From Rhodobacterales bacterium (GTDB lineage: Bacteria; Pseudomonadota; Alphaproteobacteria; Rhodobacterales; Rhodobacteraceae): 55,769 nt of DNA. Below are positions 8,876 through 16,957 of this stretch, piece by piece; the first letter of the stretch is position 1, and each line of letters begins with the position of its first letter. The notes below the pieces were generated by a model. That model ran no database searches. It was given only the letters and a program-made list of their open reading frames with translations, and had not been told where the DNA came from. Made by a program: the position numbers and the translations under genes. The stretch spans positions 1 through 55,769 of the forward strand of contig PDOZ01000038.1 of assembly GCA_002747325.1 (NCBI GenBank), in the 5' to 3' direction.

Positions 8876-9445
8876 ATGACCAAGACTTCCCCCCTCCTGT
8901 CCCGGCGCACCCTGATCGCCGCCACGGGCGCTTCCCTCCTCACCGCAGGCTGCACCGGCGGCCTCGGCGGCGATGGCCCCAGCCGCATCGACGCCCGCGT
9001 CGCCACCACGCTGGAACGCATGTATACCGAAATCCCCGACAGCAAACGGCTGGCCGAACAGGCCGCCGGGATGCTGGTCATGCCCGTGATCACCGATGCC
9101 AGCTTCGGCCTCGGCGGCGCCTACGGGCAAGGCGCGCTGCTCGTGCAGGACGTGACCGTGGATTACTACTCCCAGGCCAAACTCTCCTTCGGCCTGCAGG
9201 CGGGCGCCCAACAATACGCCCATGTGCTGTTCTTCATGACCGAAGACGCGCTGGCCCATTTCCGCATGTCCGATGGTTGGGCCGCCGGCGCCGACATCAA
9301 ATACGCTGTAGCCAACGAAGGCGGCCGCTTCGGCGCCGACACGATCCGCGCCACCTCCCCGGTCATCGCCGTGGTCTTCGGTCAGGCTGGCCTGATCGTC
9401 GGCGCCTCCCTCGAAGGCGCCAAATACAGCCGGATCATACCCTAA
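8876..9445 (+). CDS. SYLF-domain (YSC84-like) Tat lipoprotein
   Basis: A 189-residue exported protein. The N terminus combines a twin-arginine signal (SRRTLIAATGASLL, about 9-22) with a lipobox, LTAGC, so Cys26 should be lipidated after Tat export. The rest fits the SYLF/YSC84 lipid-binding domain (AAGMLVMPVITDASFGLGGA then GQGALLVQ). In eukaryotes this domain binds phosphoinositides; the bacterial function is not established. AAAGG precedes the ATG. It is a single gene, convergent with the DUF418 gene. Confidence 0.8.
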   Translation: MTKTSPLLSRRTLIAATGASLLTAGCTGGLGGDGPSRIDARVATTLERMYTEIPDSKRLAEQAAGMLVMPVITDASFGLGGAYGQGALLVQDVTVDYYSQAKLSFGLQAGAQQYAHVLFFMTEDALAHFRMSDGWAAGADIKYAVANEGGRFGADTIRATSPVIAVVFGQAGLIVGASLEGAKYSRIIP

Positions 9446-9455
9446 ACACCAAAGG

Positions 9456-9499
9456 AAGGGGCAGCCCCAAACCGCCCCTTCTTCTTAGCCTAAATACTC
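9456..9499. terminator. Convergent-gene hairpin with AAGAAG motif (minus-oriented)
   Basis: AAGGGGC (9456-9462) and GCCCCTT (9474-9480) form a stem between the convergent SYLF and DUF418 genes. The recurrent motif is present on the minus strand at 9499-9478 (GAGTATTT...CTAAGAAGAAG), downstream of the DUF418 gene. On the plus strand the stem is followed by CTTCTTAG rather than a pure T-run, so termination is likely but not certain. Confidence 0.55.
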
Positions 9500-9548
9500 A
9501 CAACACCGACGGCGCCAAACACCCCGGCGCCGCCGGTTCACCCACGCC

Positions 9549-10649
9549 TCACCACTTCCCATAAGTCACGCCCCGCAGAAACCGCTCAAGCGGTGCGTGT
9601 TTACGGCCAAAGGTCAAAAGCTGCGTCAGCAAAATCGCCAGAACCGCAATGCCGAACAACACTAAAACCTGCGCAAAATTGTCAAGCGCGCCCTCCAGCC
9701 CGAAACCATAGGCCTCAAACAGCCAAGTCGCCAACACGCCCACCAGCACATAAACCGTCAGCGAATTGCGCCCGGCGGCGGCAAGGGGCGCGGCAAGGAA
9801 ACCGGGCAGCGCCCCGCGCCGGTCGAGCCACAAAGCCGCCGCAACATAGGCGGCGGCCCCCATGCTCGCGGCAACCGGAAAGGTCAGAAACCCGACGAAT
9901 GTCACCCACGGCTCCCCGCCTTCGGTCGGAAAGGCCAAGGGAATCAACACCCCCAGCACAAAGAACCACGGCGCCAGCCGCATAAGCCGCGCCCGCCCCG
10001 GCCCGTCCGACGCCAGCAAACCGCTCTTATACGCTGCCAACCCCGCCAGCATCGCCGCAAATACCAAAGGCGCGTAGAACATCAAAAACATGGGCAACAT
10101 ATGAACCCACATCCCCACCCGCAACGGGATTGAGCGCGGATAGCTGTCGCCCAACGCGGTTTCCTGCAAGGTGACATCCCCGCTATAGGTCAGCCCTGCC
10201 AGCGCCCCGGTCAGCAAAAGCGTCACATATAACATCACAATCGCCAGCTGGGCTAGCCGACGGGCGGACAGGTGGCGCAGTGGTAAAATCGCCGACCCCA
10301 ACAACGCATAAAGCAACAGCATATCATCGGCGGTAACCAGCAAAACATCAAGCACCCCCAGCACGGCCAGCCCCGCCAGACGCCGCAGATACGGCCGGGT
10401 GAAGGAACTGCGCGCCCGCTTCGCCCGGCGCATCTGCGCCCCAACACCCCAGCCGAGCATAAAGGCGAATAACAGGACAACCTTGAACTGAAACAGCACC
10501 CGAACCGCTTCCGTCGCCACCCAGTCCAGCCCCGTACACTCCGCCTCCGGCACCACATATAACACGCCCAAAAGACACATGCCGATCAGCGCGCCGGCCC
10601 GGATCAGATCAACCGCGCCATTACGTCCGGGATATACCTGCTCCGCCAT
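9549..10649 (-). CDS. DUF418-family membrane protein
   Basis: A 366-residue polytopic protein with about nine to ten hydrophobic segments. The C terminus carries the DUF418 signature: AAGRNSLTVYVLVGVLATW (about 285-303), then APLERFLRGVTYGKW at the very end. Relatives are commonly annotated as putative transporters or YeiB-like proteins, but no substrate is known. The ATG at 10649 is preceded by GAGG. It lies 6 bp after the dehydrogenase gene on the same strand, so both are probably one transcript, ending at the hairpin near 9456-9499. Confidence 0.75.
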   Translation of the reverse strand: MAEQVYPGRNGAVDLIRAGALIGMCLLGVLYVVPEAECTGLDWVATEAVRVLFQFKVVLLFAFMLGWGVGAQMRRAKRARSSFTRPYLRRLAGLAVLGVLDVLLVTADDMLLLYALLGSAILPLRHLSARRLAQLAIVMLYVTLLLTGALAGLTYSGDVTLQETALGDSYPRSIPLRVGMWVHMLPMFLMFYAPLVFAAMLAGLAAYKSGLLASDGPGRARLMRLAPWFFVLGVLIPLAFPTEGGEPWVTFVGFLTFPVAASMGAAAYVAAALWLDRRGALPGFLAAPLAAAGRNSLTVYVLVGVLATWLFEAYGFGLEGALDNFAQVLVLFGIAVLAILLTQLLTFGRKHAPLERFLRGVTYGKW

Positions 10650-10655
10650 GCGACC

Positions 10656-11528
10656 TCACCCCAGCGCCCGCAAACGCGCCAACAGCGCGGACGTATCCCA
10701 ACGCCCGCCGCCCATTTTCTGCACATCCTTGTAGAACTGATCCACCAGCGCCGTGACCGGCAGTGAGGCGCCGTTTTCCTCCGCCGTTGCCAGCACAATG
10801 CCCAGATCCTTGCGCATCCAATCCACCGCGAAGCCATGATCAAACTCGCCATCCGCCATCGTCGCGTGGCGGTTGACCATCTGCCACGACCCCGCCGCGC
10901 CGCCCGCGATGACCTCGACCACCTCGCGAATGTCCAGCCCGGCTTTCTCGGCAAAGTGCAGCCCCTCGGACAACCCCTGCACCAGCCCGGCGATGCAGAT
11001 CTGGTTCACCATCTTGGTGAGCTGCCCTGCGCCGCTCTCGCCCAGCCGCTTGATCGACTTGCCGTAAGCCGCCATCACCGGCTCGGCACGCGCAAAATCG
11101 CTCTCCGCGCCGCCGCACATGATGGACAAAACCCCGTTTTCTGCTCCGGCCTGGCCGCCCGATACCGGCGCGTCGACAAAGCCCAGCCCCGCCGCGCGCG
11201 CCGCGGCCTCCAACTCGCGGATTACGGCGAAGGAAACCGTGGTGTGATCGACGAACAAGGCGCCGGGTTGCATCCCCGCAAAGGCCCCTTCCTCGCCCAG
11301 CGTTACCGCCCGCAGATCGTCGTCATTGCCGACACAGGCCAGCACGATATCCGCCCCGCGCGCCGCTTCAGCCGGGGTCCGCGCCGCGCCGCCGCCATAT
11401 TCCGCCGCCCACTTTTCGGCCTTGGCGAAGGTGCGGTTATAGACCGTGACCTCATGTCCGGCCCGCAGCAAATGCCCCGCCATCGGATAGCCCATCACCC
11501 CAAGGCCAAGAAACGCACATTTCACCAT
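10656..11528 (-). CDS. 3-hydroxyisobutyrate dehydrogenase-like NAD(P) oxidoreductase
   Basis: A 290-residue soluble enzyme of the beta-hydroxyacid dehydrogenase family. The Rossmann dinucleotide motif GLGVMGYPMAGHL lies at 8-20, the substrate motif DAPVSGGQAGAENG at 119-132, and the catalytic lysine is Lys172 in GAGQLTKMVNQ. The start at 11528 is set by GGGAGAG just upstream and by the usual position of the Rossmann motif; longer upstream frames would add over 60 unrelated residues. The family includes 3-hydroxyisobutyrate, tartronate-semialdehyde and related dehydrogenases, and the exact substrate cannot be fixed. It is divergent from the penicillin-acylase gene (145-bp gap). Confidence 0.85.
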   Translation of the reverse strand: MVKCAFLGLGVMGYPMAGHLLRAGHEVTVYNRTFAKAEKWAAEYGGGAARTPAEAARGADIVLACVGNDDDLRAVTLGEEGAFAGMQPGALFVDHTTVSFAVIRELEAAARAAGLGFVDAPVSGGQAGAENGVLSIMCGGAESDFARAEPVMAAYGKSIKRLGESGAGQLTKMVNQICIAGLVQGLSEGLHFAEKAGLDIREVVEVIAGGAAGSWQMVNRHATMADGEFDHGFAVDWMRKDLGIVLATAEENGASLPVTALVDQFYKDVQKMGGGRWDTSALLARLRALG

Positions 11529-11673
11529 CTGATCTCTCCCGCATTGCATCCCAATTTCACACCCTTTATTGACAGGCAAACGCCCCCGGTCAACCGTGGG
11601 CACCGCTTCGCCAATCCCCGCAGGAATTCCCCGGAGGCATTCCCCAGAGGGCCAAACGCACGGGCAGGACAAC

Positions 11674-14151
11674 ATGGACCAGATTTTCAAATGGCTGCTG
11701 CGTCTGGCATTCGCCATTATCGCGCTGGCGCTGGCGGGCCTGAGCGGCGCCTATTATCTCGCCTCGCGCTCCCTGCCCGATTACAACGCCGAGGCCACGG
11801 TGCATGGCATCTCCGCCCCGGTGGAAATCCTGCGCAACAACAACAACATCCCGCATATTTTCGGCGCCACCGATGACGACGTGTTCTTCGGGCTGGGCTA
11901 TGCCCATGCGCAGGACCGGCTTTGGCAAATGATCATGCTGCGGCGCACGGTGCAGGGGAGGCTGTCGGAGTTTTTCGGCCCGCGCAGCTTTCAGACCGAT
12001 GACCTGATGCGCCGCCTCGATCTTTATCACCTCGCGCAGGAGGCCGTCGCGGTGCAGACGCCGGAAACGCTGGCCGCGCTGGAAGCCTATGCGCATGGGG
12101 TCAATGCGTGGCTCGATCAGGTCAATCAGGGAGCGCTGGGACGCGGGGCGCCGGAATTGTTCCTGTTTTCCAATGACATATCCCCCTGGGTTCCGGCGGA
12201 CAGCATTGCGGTGATGAAACTACTGGCGGTGCAAATGTCCGGGCAGGTGCAGGAAGAAGTGCTGCGGGCGCGCACGGCGCTGATGCTGCCGGATGACCGC
12301 CTGTTCGACATCTTGCCCGACGCACCGGGCACCGGCATCGTCGCCCTGCCGGAATATTCCGCCCTGTTTAATGCGACGCGCGCCGATTTCCCGGCGCTGG
12401 CGCAAGTCCGGCCCGCAATGCCGGAAGACCCGCTCTCCCCCCTGCCCGCGCGCGGCATGGCGGGCGCCTCCAACGCCTTCGCCGCCGCCCCCGACCGCAC
12501 CACCGCCGGCGGCGCGCTTCTGGCCAACGATCCGCACCTGAAACTGACCGCGCCGACCCTGTGGTATCTGGCCCGCCTCGAGCTTTCCACCGGCGGGGTC
12601 ATCGGCGCCACGGTTCCCGGCATGCCGGTCATTCTCGCCGGGCGCTCGGCCGATTTCGGCTGGGGCATCACCGGGTCTTACATGGACAATCTGGATGTGT
12701 TCATCGAGGAGGTGAACCCCGACAACCCGTCTGAGCTGCGCACCCCGGAGGGCTACGCCCCCATGCGCGAGCGGCAGACCATCATCCGCATCAAGGACGA
12801 AGCCCCGCGCACCATCACCCTGCGCTGGTCGGAAAACGGCCCCGTCCTGCCCGGCGAGCATTACGGGCTGGCCGCCGTGACCCCGCCGGGGCATGTCGCC
12901 GCGCTGGGCTGGACCCTGCTGACCGCCGAGGACCGCTCGGTCTCTGCCGCCATGGCCCTGATGCGGGCCGGATCGGTCGAAGAAGGCATCAAAGCGGGGG
13001 CGGATTTCGTTGGTCCGACCGTAAACCTGACGCTGGCGGACAAGGACAGTATCGGCTTCAAAACCATCGGCGCCATGCCGCGCCGCGATGCCGGGCATAT
13101 GACGCTGGGCCGGATGCCCGCGCCGGGCTGGGAGCGGGTCAACCGCTGGCTCGGGCTGGAACCTTACGCCGCCAACCCCGAATTCATCAACCCGGCGGGC
13201 GGCATTATCGGCAACACCAACAACAAGACCGTCGAACGCCCCTTCCCGCTGCATGTCAGTTGGGATTGGGGCGATACGCAGCGGGTGCAGCGCTGGCAAC
13301 GGCTGATGGCAGCGCGCCGGGTGCATACGCGCGAAAGCTTCATCGACACCCAGCTTGACCGGGTTTCGATCACCGCCCGCACCCTGCTGCCCCTCGTCGG
13401 CGCCGATCTGTGGTTTACCGGCGAGGCCGCCCCCGCCGGCACCCGCGAACGCGCCCGGCAGGAAGCGTTGTCCATGCTCGCCGCGTGGAACGGGGAAATG
13501 GACGAATACCTGCCCGAACCGCTGATCTATGCCGCCTGGATGCGCGCGCTGCAAGAGCGGCTGATCCGCGACGAGTTGGGGCCGCTGGCGGATGCCTATA
13601 CCCATGTCGAGCCGCTGTTCATCGAGCGGGTGTTTCGTGATGTGAACGGGGCGGGTATCTGGTGCGACGTGGTGCAATCGGCAGCAAAGGAGAGCTGCAC
13701 CGACATGGCGCGGGCGGCGCTGGATGACGCGCTGATCTGGCTGGAAGAGCGCTATGGCGGCACCCTGAGCGGGCTGCGCTGGGGCGATGCGCATGTGGCG
13801 ACGCAGGACCATCCGGTGCTGGGCCACACGCCCTATCTCGGCTGGCTGGTCAATATCCGGCAAAGCACCTCGGGCGGCGACAACACCCTGATGCGCGGCC
13901 TGACGGCGGGGACCGGCACCGATCCGTTCCGCAACGTGCATGGGGCGGGCTATCGCGGGGTCTACGATTTCGCCGACCCGGACAGTTCCCTCTTCATCAC
14001 CTCCACCGGCCAGTCCGGCCACTTCCTGTCGCGCCATTACGACGATCTGGGCGAGCTGTGGCGGCGGGGCGAATATGTGCCCATGTCGCTCGACACCGAC
14101 CTCGCCCGCGCGGCGGCGGTGGGCACCACCCTGCTTATCCCGGCGCCGTAA
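11674..14151 (+). CDS. Penicillin acylase family hydrolase (Ntn type)
   Basis: An 825-residue protein of the self-cleaving N-terminal-nucleophile amidohydrolases (penicillin, cephalosporin and acyl-homoserine-lactone acylases). The start at 11674 has AGGA upstream and is followed by an export signal (FKWLLRLAFAIIALALAGL), so it is periplasmic. The probable cleavage site and catalytic serine is Ser266 in MAGASNAFAAAPDRT, after an alpha chain with IPHIFGATDDDVFFGLGYAHAQDR (two segments around 59-82). The beta chain has GGALLANDPHL, GRSADFGWGITG and the conserved NTNNKTVERPFP. The substrate could be a beta-lactam side chain, a signal molecule or another amide; context gives no clue. A strong terminator follows. 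Confidence 0.88.
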   Translation: MDQIFKWLLRLAFAIIALALAGLSGAYYLASRSLPDYNAEATVHGISAPVEILRNNNNIPHIFGATDDDVFFGLGYAHAQDRLWQMIMLRRTVQGRLSEFFGPRSFQTDDLMRRLDLYHLAQEAVAVQTPETLAALEAYAHGVNAWLDQVNQGALGRGAPELFLFSNDISPWVPADSIAVMKLLAVQMSGQVQEEVLRARTALMLPDDRLFDILPDAPGTGIVALPEYSALFNATRADFPALAQVRPAMPEDPLSPLPARGMAGASNAFAAAPDRTTAGGALLANDPHLKLTAPTLWYLARLELSTGGVIGATVPGMPVILAGRSADFGWGITGSYMDNLDVFIEEVNPDNPSELRTPEGYAPMRERQTIIRIKDEAPRTITLRWSENGPVLPGEHYGLAAVTPPGHVAALGWTLLTAEDRSVSAAMALMRAGSVEEGIKAGADFVGPTVNLTLADKDSIGFKTIGAMPRRDAGHMTLGRMPAPGWERVNRWLGLEPYAANPEFINPAGGIIGNTNNKTVERPFPLHVSWDWGDTQRVQRWQRLMAARRVHTRESFIDTQLDRVSITARTLLPLVGADLWFTGEAAPAGTRERARQEALSMLAAWNGEMDEYLPEPLIYAAWMRALQERLIRDELGPLADAYTHVEPLFIERVFRDVNGAGIWCDVVQSAAKESCTDMARAALDDALIWLEERYGGTLSGLRWGDAHVATQDHPVLGHTPYLGWLVNIRQSTSGGDNTLMRGLTAGTGTDPFRNVHGAGYRGVYDFADPDSSLFITSTGQSGHFLSRHYDDLGELWRRGEYVPMSLDTDLARAAAVGTTLLIPAP

Positions 14152-14201
14152 ACGACAATCCGCTTCACATGGAGCCGCTTTCGCTTTTGGCACTTTCAGA
14201 G

Positions 14202-14246
14202 CCCGCCGGTTCCCGGCGGGTTTTGAGTATTTATTCTAAGAAGAAG
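14202..14246 (+). terminator. Intrinsic terminator with AAGAAG motif
   Basis: CCCGCCGG (14202-14209) pairs perfectly with CCGGCGGG (14213-14220) across TTC, followed by TTTT and the recurrent motif GAGTATTT...CTAAGAAGAAG (14225-14246). It ends the penicillin-acylase transcript. Together with about 13 bp upstream (TTTTGGCACTTTCAG), it is nearly identical to the terminator at 15144-15187. Confidence 0.85.
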
Positions 14247-14257
14247 GGGGGGATTTT

Positions 14258-14364
14258 ATGAATTTCTACGCGAAAACCTGAACCCCTGAAGACTGCCTGA
14301 AATCAAAGATTTTGGGCGCGTTAAGGGATGCTCTATGTCTCGGGTGTTTCGTCAAACGCTCTAA
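14258..14364 (-). repeat. Palindromic intergenic repeat B, copy B2
   Basis: Read on the minus strand it begins TTAGAGCGTTTGACGAAACACC at 14364, runs through the shared core TTAACGCGCCCAAAATC, TTTGATTTCAGGCAG, and ends near GGTTCAGGTTTTCGCG. The far end is more diverged than in B1 and B3, so the left boundary is approximate. It lies between the terminator at 14202-14246 and the SH3 gene and occupies the place where the SH3 gene's promoter would be expected. Confidence 0.75.
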
Positions 14365-14442
14365 CTGCCTTTGGGTCAACCGTGCCAGAGCGGCGAAAAT
14401 GTGCTATCCTGTCGCGGAGACATCGTTGGGAGGTACATATAT

Positions 14443-15114
14443 ATGACACGTCTGCTTTCGCTTATTGCCGCGGCTTTGCTGCTGCTTTCCCCGCTCACCG
14501 CCAGCGCCGAAACCCGCTATGTGCTGTCGCCCGGAGATGGGTATGTGAACCTGTCGGGCGATCCGTCCGCCGAGTTGAGCATTCTGGCCCGTATGTATAA
14601 TGGCGAGCAGCTTTGGGTTCTGGGCGCGCGCGGCAACTGGCGGCAGGTGCGGCGTCAGGATGGTACGGTCGGCTGGATCTATGCCAGTTACCTGACCCCC
14701 GACATGGCCGTAACCGACGGCACCTTTTTCATCAACTCGCCGGGCGATGGCTTTCTGAACCTGCGCACCGGGCCGGGCATGAAATACGGCGTGGTCCGCC
14801 GCATGGCGCACCGCTCCAGTGCCGAGGTTCTGGGCCGGTCCGGCAAGTGGTTGTCGGTGCTGCATGAAAGCGGCGCGACCGGCTGGGCGCATCAGAATTA
14901 TTTCACCAGTTCCGAGCCGCCGATGCACCTGTTCTCCGGCACCGCCGCCGATTGTCAGCGGTTTGACAGCGGGGCCACCGAATGGTTCATCCGCCTGTAT
15001 AAATGCGGCGATGCTTCGGTTGCGGCATATCCGGGCTGCATCGCCAAGTGGCGCACAAATCTTTGCGGGCTGCATAACAATAACAAGGGGTTCATGAACC
15101 TGCTGCGTCGGTAA
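14443..15114 (+). CDS. Secreted protein with two bacterial SH3 domains
   Basis: A 223-residue exported protein starting at the ATG at 14443, with GGGAGG nine bases upstream. A signal peptide (about 1-22, ending SPLTASA) is followed by two SH3-like repeats: about 25-86 (GDGYVNLSGDPSAE...GWIYASYLTP) and about 98-160 (GDGFLNLRTGPGMKYG...GWAHQNYFTS). Such domains usually bind peptidoglycan or anchor periplasmic enzymes. The C-terminal 60 residues contain four cysteines (CQRFDSG, YKCGD, PGCIAK, LCGLHN), likely two disulfides, and match nothing I recognise. It is flanked by repeat B2 upstream and a terminator plus repeat A2 downstream. Confidence 0.82.
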   Translation: MTRLLSLIAAALLLLSPLTASAETRYVLSPGDGYVNLSGDPSAELSILARMYNGEQLWVLGARGNWRQVRRQDGTVGWIYASYLTPDMAVTDGTFFINSPGDGFLNLRTGPGMKYGVVRRMAHRSSAEVLGRSGKWLSVLHESGATGWAHQNYFTSSEPPMHLFSGTAADCQRFDSGATEWFIRLYKCGDASVAAYPGCIAKWRTNLCGLHNNNKGFMNLLRR

Positions 15115-15143
15115 AACGGTTTGCGGTTTTGGCACTTTCAGGG

Positions 15144-15187
15144 CCCGCCGGTTCCCGGCGGGTTTTGAGTATTTATGCTAAGAAGAA
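15144..15187 (+). terminator. Intrinsic terminator with AAGAAG motif (copy of 14202)
   Basis: CCCGCCGG (15144-15151) and CCGGCGGG (15155-15162) form an 8-bp stem with a TTC loop, then TTTT and the motif at 15167-15187. It ends the SH3 gene. The block 15129-15187 is nearly identical to the one after the preceding gene, differing at only a few bases. Confidence 0.85.
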
Positions 15188-15294
15188 ATTGCTTTAATCT
15201 GCAATATCGAGCATCAAAATTCGCGTTCGAAATCAGCAGAATGCTGATGGAGAGGCAGAGAATTTTGATCCCGATTTAGCGATTTCTGCTCTAA
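15185..15294 (+). repeat. Palindromic intergenic repeat A, copy A2
   Basis: About 110 bp, from GAAATTGCTTTAATCTGC to GATTTCTGCTCTAA, with the inner inverted repeat ATCAAAATTCGCG and AGAATTTTGAT and the core AATCAGCAGAATGCTGATGGAG. Its extreme left end is overwritten by the AAGAAG motif of the neighbouring terminator. Its right end, read on the minus strand as TAGAGC, provides the stop codon of hflX. Confidence 0.8.
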
Positions 15295-16607
15295 GAAGAA
15301 GAGGGCTGTGGTTTTATTGCTGGGAACGCCGCTGCGAATTCGGCGGCTTGGCGGGGGGACCAATCGACTTCGATCTGCCAGCCGGTTTCGGTTTGGCTTT
15401 CCGCGCGCAGAACGCCCGCTTCATGCAGCCAGGCCCGTGCGGCGCCCTGAGACCAGTCAAGGTCGAGGCTGGCGCGGCGGGTGCCGACGGCCAGCGCGGC
15501 TTCAACGGCGGCAAACAGGTCTGCGACGCCCTCGCCGCTGCTGGCGGAAATGGCGAGGCAGTTTTCGCGCCGCGCCGCCTGTGCCAGCACCGCGGCGCGG
15601 GTTTCTGCGTCCAGCAGGTCGAGTTTATTCAGCACCTCGAATTGCGGCACGTCCTCCGGCACGCCGAGTTGCTCCAGAATGGCTTCCACATCTGCCGCCT
15701 GCTCTTCGCTTTCCGGCGCGGAAATGTCGCGCACGTGCAGGATCAGGTCGGCGCCCAGCACCTCTTCCAGCGTAGCGCGGAAGGCGGCGACCAGTTGCGT
15801 CGGCAGGTCGGAGATGAAGCCCACCGTATCGGACAGGATCACCCGGCGCCCGGAGGGCAGATCAATGGCGCGCATCGTCGGGTCGAGCGTGGCGAAGAGC
15901 ATGTCCTTGGCCATCACCTCGGCGCCGGTCATGCGGTTGAACAGGGTCGATTTGCCCGCATTGGTATAGCCCACCAGCGCCACGATGGGAAAGGGCACCT
16001 TGGCACGGGCAGCGCGGTGCAATTCGCGGGTTTTCACCACCTTGTCGAGTTGGCGGCGCAGGCGCACGAGCTGGTCGTCAATGGCGCGCCGGTCGGCCTC
16101 GATCTGGGTCTCCCCCGGCCCGCCGACAAAGCCCAAGCCGCCGCGCTGGCGCTCCAGATGGGTCCAAGCGCGCACGAGGCGGGTGCGTTGGTAAGACAGT
16201 GCGGCCATCTCGACCTGCAACACGCCTTCGCGGGTGCGGGCGCGGTCGGAGAAAATTTCAAGGATCAAGCCGGTTCGGTCGAGGATTTTTACCTTCCACG
16301 CCTTTTCCAGATTGCGTTGCTGCACCGGGCTGACCGGCCCGTCGATCAGCACCAGTTCCACCTCGGCGGCCTGAAACGCCTCGCGCAGCGCATCAACTTT
16401 GCCGCTGCCAAAGAGATGCCCCGGATGCGGCCGCGCCAGCTTCACCACTTCGGCGCCCACAACGCGCATCCCCGGCAGCGCCGCCGCCAGCGACACCGCC
16501 TCATCGAGTGCAGGCCCGGCGGACCGGCGCTCGGCATTGGCTGTCAGTTCAGGATGCAGAACCCACGCGCGGGTGGGCTTTTCTTCGCGCGAAACCGGGT
16601 CGCTCAC
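15291..16607 (-). CDS. hflX: Ribosome-associated GTPase HflX
   Basis: A 438-residue GTPase that binds the large ribosomal subunit and splits stalled ribosomes under stress. The N-terminal HflX domain contains [12 protein letters not shown] (about 63-74) and [15 protein letters not shown] (156-170). The G domain has G1 GYTNAGKS (213-220), the G3 segment [10 protein letters not shown] near 257 and G4 NKLDLL near 327. The start overlaps the hfq stop by four bases, so the two are co-translated. The last residues are three serines encoded by TCT TCT TCT directly before TAG; this end is formed by the AAGAAG motif and the end of repeat A2, which suggests the C terminus was trimmed or replaced by the element. 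Confidence 0.95.
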   Translation of the reverse strand: MSDPVSREEKPTRAWVLHPELTANAERRSAGPALDEAVSLAAALPGMRVVGAEVVKLARPHPGHLFGSGKVDALREAFQAAEVELVLIDGPVSPVQQRNLEKAWKVKILDRTGLILEIFSDRARTREGVLQVEMAALSYQRTRLVRAWTHLERQRGGLGFVGGPGETQIEADRRAIDDQLVRLRRQLDKVVKTRELHRAARAKVPFPIVALVGYTNAGKSTLFNRMTGAEVMAKDMLFATLDPTMRAIDLPSGRRVILSDTVGFISDLPTQLVAAFRATLEEVLGADLILHVRDISAPESEEQAADVEAILEQLGVPEDVPQFEVLNKLDLLDAETRAAVLAQAARRENCLAISASSGEGVADLFAAVEAALAVGTRRASLDLDWSQGAARAWLHEAGVLRAESQTETGWQIEVDWSPRQAAEFAAAFPAIKPQPSSS

Positions 16608-16846
16608 GCCCCCGTGTCGCCCCCGTCATAGAGGCTGATCGGCTGGCCCGGCATGATGGTGGAAATCGCGTGTTTATAGACCAGCTGGCTCTGCCCGTCG
16701 CGCTTGAGCAGCACGCAGAAATTGTCGAACCACGAAATCACGCCCTGCAATTTCACCCCGTTGATGAGGAAAATCGTCACCGGCACCTTATCCTTGCGCA
16801 CCGTGTTCAAAAAGGCATCTTGCAAATTCTGTCTGTCAGCAGCCAT
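16604..16846 (-). CDS. hfq: RNA chaperone Hfq
   Basis: An 80-residue protein with the complete Hfq Sm fold: [10 protein letters not shown] (proximal-face Gln and following residues), the Sm1 segment [15 protein letters not shown] and the Sm2 motif [10 protein letters not shown]. It forms a hexamer that pairs small RNAs with messages. The short C-terminal tail ([11 protein letters not shown]) is typical of alphaproteobacteria. Its stop overlaps the hflX start (ATGA). It follows trkH on the same strand after 111 bp, enough for its own promoter. Confidence 0.97.
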   Translation of the reverse strand: MAADRQNLQDAFLNTVRKDKVPVTIFLINGVKLQGVISWFDNFCVLLKRDGQSQLVYKHAISTIMPGQPISLYDGGDTGA

Positions 16847-16957
16847 CGCTTCTTCTCTTGTTGTCTCGGACTGCCGCCAGCCGGCAGGTTTCCTTTACTA
16901 TGGGGGGCTTAGGCCGAAATTGCCAGCCCTAAAGCCGCGTGCATGCGCCCCAATGTG

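Noticed and set aside
12220..14193. A 657-codon minus-strand frame opposite the penicillin-acylase gene
   Set aside because: The sense protein has clear family motifs; the antisense translation is low in hydrophobic structure and unrecognisable.
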